A stretch of 8,787 bases of DNA from Opitutales bacterium (lineage in GTDB: Bacteria > Verrucomicrobiota > Verrucomicrobiia > Opitutales > Oceanipulchritudinaceae), in NCBI GenBank assembly GCA_007123395.1, contig SKLD01000178.1, forward strand, positions 1-8,787. The letters run 5' to 3'. Every line of letters begins with the position of its first letter. Positions within the stretch are counted from its first letter, which is position 1. A program made the translations under genes and the position numbers. A model generated the notes under the pieces. That model was not told the origin of the DNA. It did no database searches and saw only the letters and a program-made list of their open reading frames with translations. Shown one piece after another: positions 1-6,123 of this stretch.

Positions 1-2
1 CC

Positions 3-350
3 GCAACAGACGATGCAGCTTACGAGGGAGGTCCCCCGTCCGAAGACTCCGTCTGGAACGCACTGCGCCAAGTCTACGATCCGGAAATTCCCGTGAACAT
101 CGTCGACCTCGGTCTTATTTATACGATGGAACTTTCCGAGCCTGACGAATCAGGGCGTTGCGACGTAAAAGTGGACATGACCTTGACCGCCCCCGGTTGC
201 GGCATGGGGCCTGCTATTGCCCAAGATGCGAAATACAAGGTCGAGCAGGTTCCAGGAGTTGCCGAGGCGACTGTCGATATCGTCTGGGATCCCCCGTGGA
301 ACCAAGACATGATTACAGAAGAAGGGAAAATGGAGCTGGGCCTGCTCTGA
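3..350 (+). CDS. sufT: SufT-like Fe-S cluster assembly protein (MIP18/DUF59 family), 5'-truncated by the window edge
   Basis: This is the C-terminal portion (about 115 residues) of a MIP18/DUF59-family protein. The reading frame is open from base 3, so the gene starts before the window. The GTG at 93 is not a start, because it lies inside the conserved motif DPEIPVNIVDLGLIY. Further family signatures are the TAPGCGMG loop, whose cysteine is the conserved residue of the family, and the C-terminal WDPPWNQDMI stretch followed by EEGKMELGL. Together these are typical of the long SufT form rather than the short PaaD form. SufT proteins are cytosolic factors in maturation of Fe-S proteins and often sit near suf genes; no suf partner is visible here because the upstream DNA is missing. 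The gene ends with TGA at 348-350. Family assignment is firm; the SufT subtype is likely but rests on the C-terminal half only. Confidence 0.88.
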   Translation, partial: ATDDAAYEGGPPSEDSVWNALRQVYDPEIPVNIVDLGLIYTMELSEPDESGRCDVKVDMTLTAPGCGMGPAIAQDAKYKVEQVPGVAEATVDIVWDPPWNQDMITEEGKMELGLL

Positions 351-488
351 TCGAAGTTTGCATTGCATGATGACGGATAAGGCATCTCTTCTACCTTCGT
401 AAAACATAATTAACACGGTTAACTAAAAATTTTAAAAACCGCGTTAATAATATTGACCGACGGGTGCGGGGACTCTTGAATTGGCTGT
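351..488. other. AT-rich intergenic gap between sufT and the transposase gene
   Basis: This 138-bp gap holds no credible gene. Its central part (about 401-455) is very AT-rich compared with the GC-rich coding DNA on both sides, and it contains the inverted repeat annotated separately. A loose -35-like TTGACC lies at 453-458, but I find no convincing -10 element at the correct spacing. No good Shine-Dalgarno sequence precedes the transposase ATG. The gap may hold the sufT terminator and the left junction of the transposase gene. Confidence 0.6.
409..448. repeat. Imperfect 12-bp inverted repeat with AT-rich 16-nt loop
   Basis: The left arm ATTAACACGGTT (409-420) pairs with the right arm AACCGCGTTAAT (437-448) at 11 of 12 positions; the single mismatch is A415 against C442. 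The 16-nt loop (421-436) contains the self-complementary AAAATTTT. There is no run of T after the right arm, only TTAATAATATT, so it is a poor match to a canonical intrinsic terminator. It could be a sufT terminator, an operator, or a REP-like palindrome recognised by the Y1 transposase encoded 41 bp further on. The pairing is seen directly; the role is inferred. Confidence 0.55.
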
Positions 489-1496
489 ATGAAGAATAAT
501 CCAGGAAAGCTTAGGCGGGTGGGTGTGCGGCGGGCGCTATTGCCCGGGCGTGAGGCGGTGTATCATGTTATTGCGCGCACGGCGGGGCAGGCGATGCTGT
601 TTGGGGAGAGTGAGAAGGAGATGTTCCGTGCGCAGATGCGGGCGGTATCTGTATTTTGCGGGGTGGAGGTGTTGACCTTTTGTCTGATGGATAACCATGT
701 GCATCTCCTTGTGGTGGTTCCGGGGGAGAGGCCGGAGATTGATGACGCGGAGTTGCTGCGGCGCTGCAACGCGCTGTATGGCGGAGCGGAGCGGAGTGCG
801 CATGCGCTGGACATGGGGACGATCCGGGCGGCATTGTCGTCCGGGGGAGCGAAACGCGAGGAGATGCGGGACATGTTGATCAGGCGGATGTGCGATTTGT
901 CGATGTTTGCGAAGCTGTTGAAGCAGCGGTATTCGATTTGGTATAATAGGACGCACGGGCGGCACGGGACGTTGTGGTCGGGGCGTTTCAAGAGTGTGCT
1001 GGTGGAAGGAACCGGACTGCCCTTGGCGGTGGTGGCGGCGTATATTGATCTAAATTCTGTACGTGCGGGGATCGTGGAGGATCCGGGTCGCTACCGATGG
1101 TGTGGTTATGCGGAAGCGCTTGCCGGAGTGAAGGCGGCGGAGGCCGGTGTTTGCCGGATTTGCGCGGAAGGAAAGGCTGGGAAGGCTTTGGCACAATACC
1201 GGTTGTTACTCTACGGCAAGGGAGTCTCCGGCGGACGCGCAGATGGTCCCCGGGTGGCGGCGGAGGCCTATGAAAGGGTGAAGCAACGCTTCGGGCAACT
1301 TGGAGTATTTGAACGTTTGCATGCCCGGATTCGGTATATGACGGCGGGTTGTGTGCTCGGGACGGCACGTTTTGTGGAGGACTGGTTCCATGAAAACGCG
1401 GATTGCTTCACCAAGCGGCAAAACGGTGCCCGGCGATTGCGCGACGGGGACTGGGGGGACTTACGCAGCTTCCGCGACCTCCAGAAGCACGAGTGA
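489..1496 (+). CDS. Y1 (HUH) transposase, REP-associated tyrosine transposase (RAYT)-like
   Basis: This 335-residue protein belongs to the Y1_Tnp superfamily of IS200/IS605-like single-strand transposases. The metal-binding HUH motif is His70-Val-His72 in LMDNHVHLLV. The likely nucleophilic tyrosine lies in QRYSIWYN (Tyr148 or Tyr152), followed by the family pattern of GRHGTLWSGRF and, at about 185-207, YIDLNSVRAGIV with GRYRWCGY. An insertion of about 60 residues between HUH and Tyr, and a C-terminal domain with VLGTARFVEDWF and the run from KRQNGARRL to LRSFRDLQ, match the long RAYT forms common in Verrucomicrobia and Planctomycetes. The length and motifs look intact. No IS ends, tnpB or target duplication are visible, which suggests a single-copy domesticated RAYT rather than a recent insertion. 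The coding strand is strongly G-biased (28 G to 14 C in 781-840). No clear Shine-Dalgarno supports the ATG at 489; it was chosen because it lies just before conserved N-terminal sequence. Confidence 0.88.
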   Translation: MKNNPGKLRRVGVRRALLPGREAVYHVIARTAGQAMLFGESEKEMFRAQMRAVSVFCGVEVLTFCLMDNHVHLLVVVPGERPEIDDAELLRRCNALYGGAERSAHALDMGTIRAALSSGGAKREEMRDMLIRRMCDLSMFAKLLKQRYSIWYNRTHGRHGTLWSGRFKSVLVEGTGLPLAVVAAYIDLNSVRAGIVEDPGRYRWCGYAEALAGVKAAEAGVCRICAEGKAGKALAQYRLLLYGKGVSGGRADGPRVAAEAYERVKQRFGQLGVFERLHARIRYMTAGCVLGTARFVEDWFHENADCFTKRQNGARRLRDGDWGDLRSFRDLQKHE

Positions 1497-1592
1497 GTTT
1501 TCACGGAGGCAGCTTGCAGGCACAGGGTTAGGCGGTTAGATGAAAGGTTCATTGTAGTCCGCTGATATCCGTTCTTACCGCAGGGTGAGTTC
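1497..1592 (+). other. Spacer and 5' leader of the dihydrofolate reductase gene
   Basis: This 96-bp spacer has no gene. It contains a short direct repeat, GGTTAG at 1526-1531 and again at 1534-1539. Near its end a small hairpin, CCGCA (1578-1582) with TGCGG (1594-1598), has an 11-nt loop that contains the ribosome-binding site and the first base of the start codon of the next gene. Confidence 0.4.
1583..1588 (+). promoter_or_regulatory. Ribosome-binding site GGGTGA for dihydrofolate reductase
   Basis: GGGTGA matches the GGTGA part of the extended anti-Shine-Dalgarno complement. Its GG is 7 nt from the ATG at 1593 when aligned with the consensus. This favours the 1593 start over the in-frame ATG at 1623, which has no comparable site upstream. 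Confidence 0.5.
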
Positions 1593-2168
1593 ATGCGGCT
1601 CTTTAGTGTAATATCTGCCCTCATGAAATTATCATCCTCAAATTCCGCCGGAGATTCAGAGCCTCCTGTCAAAATCATTGTCGCCGTCGCCCGAAACCGC
1701 GTCATCGGCCGCGACGGTCGATTGCCGTGGAGTATTCCGGAAGACTGGCAACACTTTCTGGATTCGACAGAAGGCGGCACGTTGGTGGCGGGCAGGCGGT
1801 GCGTCGATGAGTTGGTCGACACCGGGGCACTTGCAGACGGAAGGCGCCGTGTTTTCAAGGTCTCAACGACGCAAAAGGGGCCAGACTGTTTTTCCGATTT
1901 TCCTTCGGCGCTGGAGGCGGCGAAGGAATGCGGCCGACCTGTATGGATTTGCGGGGGCGAGCGCATATACGGAGAGGCTATGCCAATTGCGGATGAGCTG
2001 GTGCTGACCTTAGTGGACGTGGATTTCGAAGGGGACACCTATTTTCCTCCATGGAAGGACGAGTTTCCCTGCCTTCTGAGTGAACGGAAAAGTCAACACG
2101 GCGAGATACCGCTCTATTTTCGTGTTTACCGCCGTGATGGGGTAAAAGAAGCCCCGAAGTGCGTCTGA
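1593..2168 (+). CDS. folA: Dihydrofolate reductase
   Basis: This 191-residue protein is a DHFR, which reduces 7,8-dihydrofolate to tetrahydrofolate with NADPH in the cytosol for thymidylate, purine and methionine synthesis. The core starts at about residue 26 (VKIIVAVARNRVIGRDGRLP). PWSIPEDW places Asp51 at the position of the catalytic acid of E. coli DHFR (Asp27). The NADPH-binding elements AGRRCVDEL and the Gly-Gly loop WICGGERIYGEAM (about 118-130) are present, as is EGDTYFP (146-152) near the end, which matches EGDTHFP in E. coli. The N-terminus is about 20 residues longer than usual if the start is 1593; the alternative ATG at 1623 (residue 11) shortens it. The GGGTGA site supports 1593. 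No thyA is adjacent. The protease gene follows after 22 bp, so the two may share a transcript, although their functions are unrelated. Confidence 0.9.
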   Translation: MRLFSVISALMKLSSSNSAGDSEPPVKIIVAVARNRVIGRDGRLPWSIPEDWQHFLDSTEGGTLVAGRRCVDELVDTGALADGRRRVFKVSTTQKGPDCFSDFPSALEAAKECGRPVWICGGERIYGEAMPIADELVLTLVDVDFEGDTYFPPWKDEFPCLLSERKSQHGEIPLYFRVYRRDGVKEAPKCV

Positions 2169-2181
2169 CAGACTATTTTTT
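2163..2181 (+). terminator. Weak candidate intrinsic terminator at the end of folA
   Basis: A perfect small palindrome, GTCT-GAC-AGAC (2163-2173), overlaps the folA stop codon and is followed by TA and a run of six T (2176-2181). The layout is that of an intrinsic terminator, but the stem is only 4 bp, so it would be weak. If it works, the protease gene would need its own promoter inside or just before folA's end. Confidence 0.25.
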
Positions 2182-2190
2182 CCGTATTCG

Positions 2191-5100
2191 ATGAGCATGA
2201 TTTCATCCCCAAAGCGTTCGTTCGATCCCCCGCCCTGGAGGGCAATCTTTGTTCTCGTGTTTGCGTTCGCCGGCACCCTCTTCGGCGTCGACGGCATGAG
2301 GCATGACGCCGCTCAACACGGCGAACCGACGTCCACATGGGCAGTCGAAATCGCGGACGGCGCGGACCCGCGTGAAGTGGCGCGATCGGTTGGTGCGCTT
2401 TACCGCGGTCCCGTCGACGAATCGCGGCGCATTCATCGTTTTGAGTTTGTCGGTCCGCTCTCCGTCCGTCCCGACGATCCCGACCTGCGCGAAGCGGTCG
2501 AACGCACGATGGATTTTCAATCGGCGGTGCTCTGGAGCGAGCAACAGGTGCGGATGCCGCTGGAGACGCGCTTCGTGCCGGAGGATCCTCTCTACGGCGA
2601 GCAATGGCACCTGAACAGCGTCGGGCAGCGAGGGGCTACGGCGGGCAAGGACGTCAATGCGGAGGCGGCGTGGTCGGCAGGCTATTCCGGCGAGGGCGTG
2701 ACGGTTGTGGTCGTTGACACGGGGACGGATATCAACCATGCGGACTTGGCTCCGAATTACTCGCCGTCTTTCGGACGCGATATACTCGACGGTGGCAGAG
2801 ATCCATCACCGCGACAGGAGGGGGAGGCCCACGGCACGGCTGTGGCGGGCATCATTGCGGCGGCACGCAATGATCTCTACGGCGTGGGCATCGCCTATGA
2901 CGCACGTCTTGGTGCGATACGTCTGATTCGGCAGCGCGGCGCGCCCGGAGGTGGAACAACGGACAGCGAGACTGCGGAGGCACTTGGATTTAACAACGCT
3001 GCTTTCCCTCACCGGGAGGTGGATATTTACAACAACAGTTGGGGCCCCGGCCAAACTCCCGGCGGTCCTATCCGCTACGGCGGGCCTGGAAACCTGACAC
3101 GCGCGGCCATCCGCGACGGCGCTCTGCAGGGTCGCGGAGGCCGTGGCAGCATTTACATATGGGCCGCAGGCAACAGTGCGCAGGACGGCGACCGTGCGGA
3201 TTTCGACGGCTACAACAACCTTCCGTACACCATCTCCGTGGGCGCTCTCGGAAAGAACGGGCGGGCGGCGATTTACAGTGAGCCGGGATCGGCTGTTTTT
3301 GTCTCCGCGCCAAGTCGCGGAACTGGATCCGGCATTCTGACGACAGACAACATGGGTATGAGCGGCTACACGAATGAGGACATGACCTACCATTTCAGCG
3401 GCACATCGGCGGCGGCACCGATGGTGGCGGGGGTCGTCGCGCTCATGCTGGAGGCAAATCCGGGCCTCGACTGGCGGGATGTGCAGCACATTCTCGCACG
3501 CACGGCGGTGCGCACGGACTACGGGAATCCGGATTGGCGGCAAAACGCTGCCGGTTTTTGGGTACACGATAATTGCGGTTTTGGTCGTGTTGACGCCGGC
3601 GCGGCGGTGGCTTTGGCGGAGGAATGGAGCCCGGCAACCATTGGGTTGCGGAGGACAGTGGAGTCTGAAATACTCCCTGTGCCGCTGAACCAACGTGCGC
3701 TCAGCCAAGGGCGGACGGTCACCCAGACCTACTCTACATCGGAGAATTTGACGGTGGAGCACGTCGAGATCGTCTTCAACAGCACCCATTCGAACTGGGG
3801 CGACCTTGAGATTTCTCTGGAGTCTCCGGGCGGCACGGTTTCGGTGTTTTCGGAGCCGCATTTTCACCAGAATTCGCCTTCTTCATGGACGTATATGTCT
3901 GTCCGCCACTGGGGGGAGCAGGCACAAGGCACCTGGCAATTACGGGTAAGCGACCGTGGCGGGCAGGGCTCGGGCAACTTCAACAGCTGGAGAGTCCGTA
4001 TCCACGGAACGTCGACCTTGCCAAACGAAAACCGATTTCCAGTAGGCGAGGATGTCGAAATTGTGACAGATGCGTTTCCGTTGATTCTGGACCCTTTTGA
4101 CGGCGCATCCGATCCCGACGGTGATCCGCTGCGACTCATCTCTGTCTACCGTCCGGCGCACGGCACAGTCGAAGTTGGCGGCGACGGACGCTTACGCTAT
4201 ACCATGGACCCGCTGCACCGTGGTTACGACCGCGTGGGCGTGACACTTTCGGACGGTCGCGGGGGGACGCTGCGCCGCGTGTTCACCATCACCAATCCGA
4301 CGCCGGGTGCGGTGAACACGCAGGTGGCGACTGTGAGCGGGCAGACGGTGGACATTCCCGTGCTTGACGCCGCGTTTGATCCGCTCGGTGGCGCTGTCTC
4401 ACTGCAAGCGTTCGGGCAACCGCGCCGCGGCTCCATCGTTTCGCTCGGAAACGGTGTGCTGCGCTACACGCCTCCGGCTGGCTTTGCCGGAACCGACCGC
4501 TTTCCCTACACCGTTTCCACCTCGGGCGGACAGGAGGGGAGCGCTTGGGTGACGGTCATTGTGGTGGAAGAGCCGGACTTTATTCTGGATTTTGACGGAA
4601 TCGACGACGTCGTTTTGACGGAAGCGCATAGTGACTTTAACTTACGAGACCGCTTTACCATTGAGGCGTGGATTCGCCCGCGCGGATGGGGTGAATATTT
4701 CACCGGCTTCGGGCGCATTTTCGACAAAGCCAAGGCTATCTTTTTCCTCAACGGCTTTGAGCACGACTTGTACAGCGACCGCAGCCTCGTGTTTTTCGCG
4801 GAGACAGAGAACGGGACCTCGGCGGCAAACAGCGCGCCGCGGCTCATCCAGCTAAACACGTGGCAGCACGTCGCAGTCACTTACAACTCGGATGCGGCCA
4901 ATCCCGTCGTTTTCTACGTCAACGGCAATCCGCATGTCGCACGGTTTCCCATTGAAAACTCCCCGCGTCCAGCGGGAGGCTCAATGATCGTTTCCAACGC
5001 CGCCGAACCCGCCCGCATTGGCGAGGCGGCAAACGGCGAGCGCGCCTTCGAGGGAGAGATCGCGGAAGTGCGTGTGTGGAACCGCATTCTGACTGGTGCG

Positions 5101-5595
5101 GAGATCCGGCAATGGATGGACATGCGCGTGCCGGACTCCGCACAAGGATTGTGGGCGCTTTGGGATTTTCCGGAAGGCTCGGGGACATCGACGCGCACGC
5201 GTGGAGCTTTGGCGCTCAATGCGATTCTTGACCGTCCGGAGTGGACGGTGGCCGAGCCGCCGTGGTCGCCGTTCGTTGTGTTTTTCGGCGGGGAAACAGA
5301 TTTCGGAAGCGGATGGTGGGATACGGCGGTTTTCGGCAAACTGTATGGCGACGACTTTCCTTGGGTGCGGCATCCGGAGTTGGGCTGGCTCTACGCGGCA
5401 TGGCACGACGGAGGTGATTTTTGGCTCGGGCACGAAGGTGCGGAGTTGGGCTGGCTCTTCACGAACTCAAGCGTGTATCCGTGGATCTTCAGTCATGCCA
5501 TGGGGCGGTGGATCTACTTCGTGGAAACCGGTGCCGAGCCGCCGCTGTTTTTCGATCCGGCCGACGACAGTGGGTTTTTCGAGTGGGTGCGGTGA
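2191..5595 (+). CDS. Secreted kexin/furin-like S8 protease with P domain, Ig-like repeats, LamG domain and aromatic C-terminal domain
   Basis: This is a 1134-residue exported subtilase. Residues 1-33 form a signal peptide (Lys8, Arg9, Arg17, then hydrophobic AIFVLVFAFAGTLFGV), with a possible AFA cleavage motif at 25-27. Residues about 49-127 resemble the kexin prodomain, including VLWSEQQV (113-120), and end at Arg127, a plausible processing site before DPLYGEQWHL. The catalytic domain (about 132-475) has Asp176 in VVVVDTGTD, His214 in HGTAVAG, the kexin-like IYNNSWGP (279-286), oxyanion Asn328 in AAGN, and Ser406 in SGTSAAAP. A P domain covers about 507-606. Two Ig/cadherin-like repeats follow (about 617-702 with DPDGDP, and 712-792). 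A LamG/concanavalin-like domain covers about 797-1015, with FDGIDDVV, FTIEAWIRP and WQHVAVTYN. Residues about 1018-1134 form a Trp-rich repeat domain. I see only one Cys (462). The start at 2191 lacks a good ribosome-binding site; Met3 (2197) is an alternative. The likely role is degradation or processing of extracellular protein. The substrate is unknown. Confidence 0.92.
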   Translation: MSMISSPKRSFDPPPWRAIFVLVFAFAGTLFGVDGMRHDAAQHGEPTSTWAVEIADGADPREVARSVGALYRGPVDESRRIHRFEFVGPLSVRPDDPDLREAVERTMDFQSAVLWSEQQVRMPLETRFVPEDPLYGEQWHLNSVGQRGATAGKDVNAEAAWSAGYSGEGVTVVVVDTGTDINHADLAPNYSPSFGRDILDGGRDPSPRQEGEAHGTAVAGIIAAARNDLYGVGIAYDARLGAIRLIRQRGAPGGGTTDSETAEALGFNNAAFPHREVDIYNNSWGPGQTPGGPIRYGGPGNLTRAAIRDGALQGRGGRGSIYIWAAGNSAQDGDRADFDGYNNLPYTISVGALGKNGRAAIYSEPGSAVFVSAPSRGTGSGILTTDNMGMSGYTNEDMTYHFSGTSAAAPMVAGVVALMLEANPGLDWRDVQHILARTAVRTDYGNPDWRQNAAGFWVHDNCGFGRVDAGAAVALAEEWSPATIGLRRTVESEILPVPLNQRALSQGRTVTQTYSTSENLTVEHVEIVFNSTHSNWGDLEISLESPGGTVSVFSEPHFHQNSPSSWTYMSVRHWGEQAQGTWQLRVSDRGGQGSGNFNSWRVRIHGTSTLPNENRFPVGEDVEIVTDAFPLILDPFDGASDPDGDPLRLISVYRPAHGTVEVGGDGRLRYTMDPLHRGYDRVGVTLSDGRGGTLRRVFTITNPTPGAVNTQVATVSGQTVDIPVLDAAFDPLGGAVSLQAFGQPRRGSIVSLGNGVLRYTPPAGFAGTDRFPYTVSTSGGQEGSAWVTVIVVEEPDFILDFDGIDDVVLTEAHSDFNLRDRFTIEAWIRPRGWGEYFTGFGRIFDKAKAIFFLNGFEHDLYSDRSLVFFAETENGTSAANSAPRLIQLNTWQHVAVTYNSDAANPVVFYVNGNPHVARFPIENSPRPAGGSMIVSNAAEPARIGEAANGERAFEGEIAEVRVWNRILTGAEIRQWMDMRVPDSAQGLWALWDFPEGSGTSTRTRGALALNAILDRPEWTVAEPPWSPFVVFFGGETDFGSGWWDTAVFGKLYGDDFPWVRHPELGWLYAAWHDGGDFWLGHEGAELGWLFTNSSVYPWIFSHAMGRWIYFVETGAEPPLFFDPADDSGFFEWVR
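5242..5592 (+). other. Trp-rich C-terminal repeat domain of the protease (region within the CDS)
   Basis: Residues about 1018-1134 of the protease hold 12 tryptophans in 117 positions and many Gly, Tyr and Phe. Two related patterns recur: FPWVRHPELGWLY (1056-1068), then ELGWLF (1085-1090) and YPWIFSHAMGRWIYF (1096-1110). A segment ending in LFFDPADDSGFFEW closes the protein. I associate such tails with the ends of large secreted proteins in Verrucomicrobia (Opitutae), where they accompany otherwise unrelated domains. This suggests a surface-attachment or sorting role, which is inference. It is neither a catalytic domain nor a standard sortase (LPXTG) or PEP-CTERM signal. Confidence 0.6.
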
Positions 5596-5625
5596 GACGG
5601 CAGTAGCGCCGATACCGGGCGCCTG

Positions 5626-6123
5626 TTACTCACACAGTTTTCCGAGGCGACGTTCGAGGTCACGGGTTTTATCCATTGTCGATTTTCTTGTATCGAGGAC
5701 GTGGATGCGCATCTTCTTTCCTTCCAGATAAATACATGCGGTGCCGGGAAGAAGGCTGACGACCCACGCCATGAGTAAACCCGGTTTTTCGGAAACCTCG
5801 ACGTCGAGGTCTACGATCTCCGGCTTGAGAGGCATGGACGGCCGGAAGGCGCGCAGAGCGACATCGAGGCCGCCGAGAAAGGAGTTCCACAAAAACCACG
5901 GGATGAATCGGACGACAGCGAGGGCGTTCCATCGCCACACGCGCGGGGGGCAGAGGCCGCGTGAGGAAGCGGTCGCGATCAGGATGAAGACGAAAGGCAG
6001 GGTGTATTCGCTGAGCCTGCCTTCGGCCATGATCCACCATGCCGCGAAGAAGACAACGAAGCGGAGAGCAAACGAGGTAGCTTCGGTAGTCCACGACAAA
6101 CGTTTTCGGGCGTGCTGACTCAT
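5626..6123 (-). CDS. mnhE: Mrp/Mnh-type Na+/H+ antiporter subunit E
   Basis: This 165-residue membrane protein belongs to the MnhE/MrpE family, a subunit of the multisubunit cation/proton antiporter. The usual family length is about 160. Hydrophobic segments lie at about 17-33, 40-55, 66-88 and 116-131. The family signature SLLPGT (123-128) is followed by a short soluble part with MRIHVLD (138-144), and the stretch before it (LRAFRPSMPLKPEIVDLDV) is also typical. The start is taken at 6123: ATG overlaps the TGA of the upstream antiporter gene as ATGA (6123-6120), the usual sign of translational coupling. An upstream in-frame ATG at 6276 would add 51 residues that only shadow the neighbouring gene, so it is rejected. 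It is the last gene of the visible operon; mnhF and mnhG do not follow. Its stop codon lies 30 bp from that of the convergent protease gene. E's exact biochemical role in the complex is not well defined. Confidence 0.88.
   Translation of the reverse strand: MSQHARKRLSWTTEATSFALRFVVFFAAWWIMAEGRLSEYTLPFVFILIATASSRGLCPPRVWRWNALAVVRFIPWFLWNSFLGGLDVALRAFRPSMPLKPEIVDLDVEVSEKPGLLMAWVVSLLPGTACIYLEGKKMRIHVLDTRKSTMDKTRDLERRLGKLCE

Noticed and set aside
93..95. GTG as a start codon for the first gene
   Set aside because: The frame is open upstream to base 3, and the conserved DPEIPVNIVDLG motif begins before the GTG, so it is an internal Val codon.
1526..1539. GGTTAG direct repeat after the transposase and GGTTAA at 417-422 before it, as possible element ends
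   Set aside because: The shared string is only 5 to 6 bases and I found no consistent longer match between the flanks, so element boundaries cannot be drawn.
1514..1541. Sigma70-like promoter TTGCAG-N16-TTAGAT upstream of folA
   Set aside because: The -10 match is poor and the spacing short; such loose matches are common by chance. A promoter in this spacer is plausible but not shown.
1268..2038. 256-codon open frame on the - strand spanning the transposase end, the spacer and folA
   Set aside because: It crosses two recognisable + strand genes and their intergenic spacer and shows no family motif; judged a chance antisense frame.
2806..3867. Long open frame of 353 codons on the - strand inside the protease gene
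   Set aside because: It lies wholly antisense to the well-supported catalytic and P domains. Its translation is Arg/Ala/His-rich with no recognisable motif, as expected of a shadow frame in GC-rich coding DNA.
5606..5622. Hairpin GCGCC / GGCGC between the convergent protease and mnhE genes, as a bidirectional terminator
   Set aside because: The stem is only 5 bp with a 7-nt loop and there is no T run on either strand, so it cannot be supported as an intrinsic terminator.
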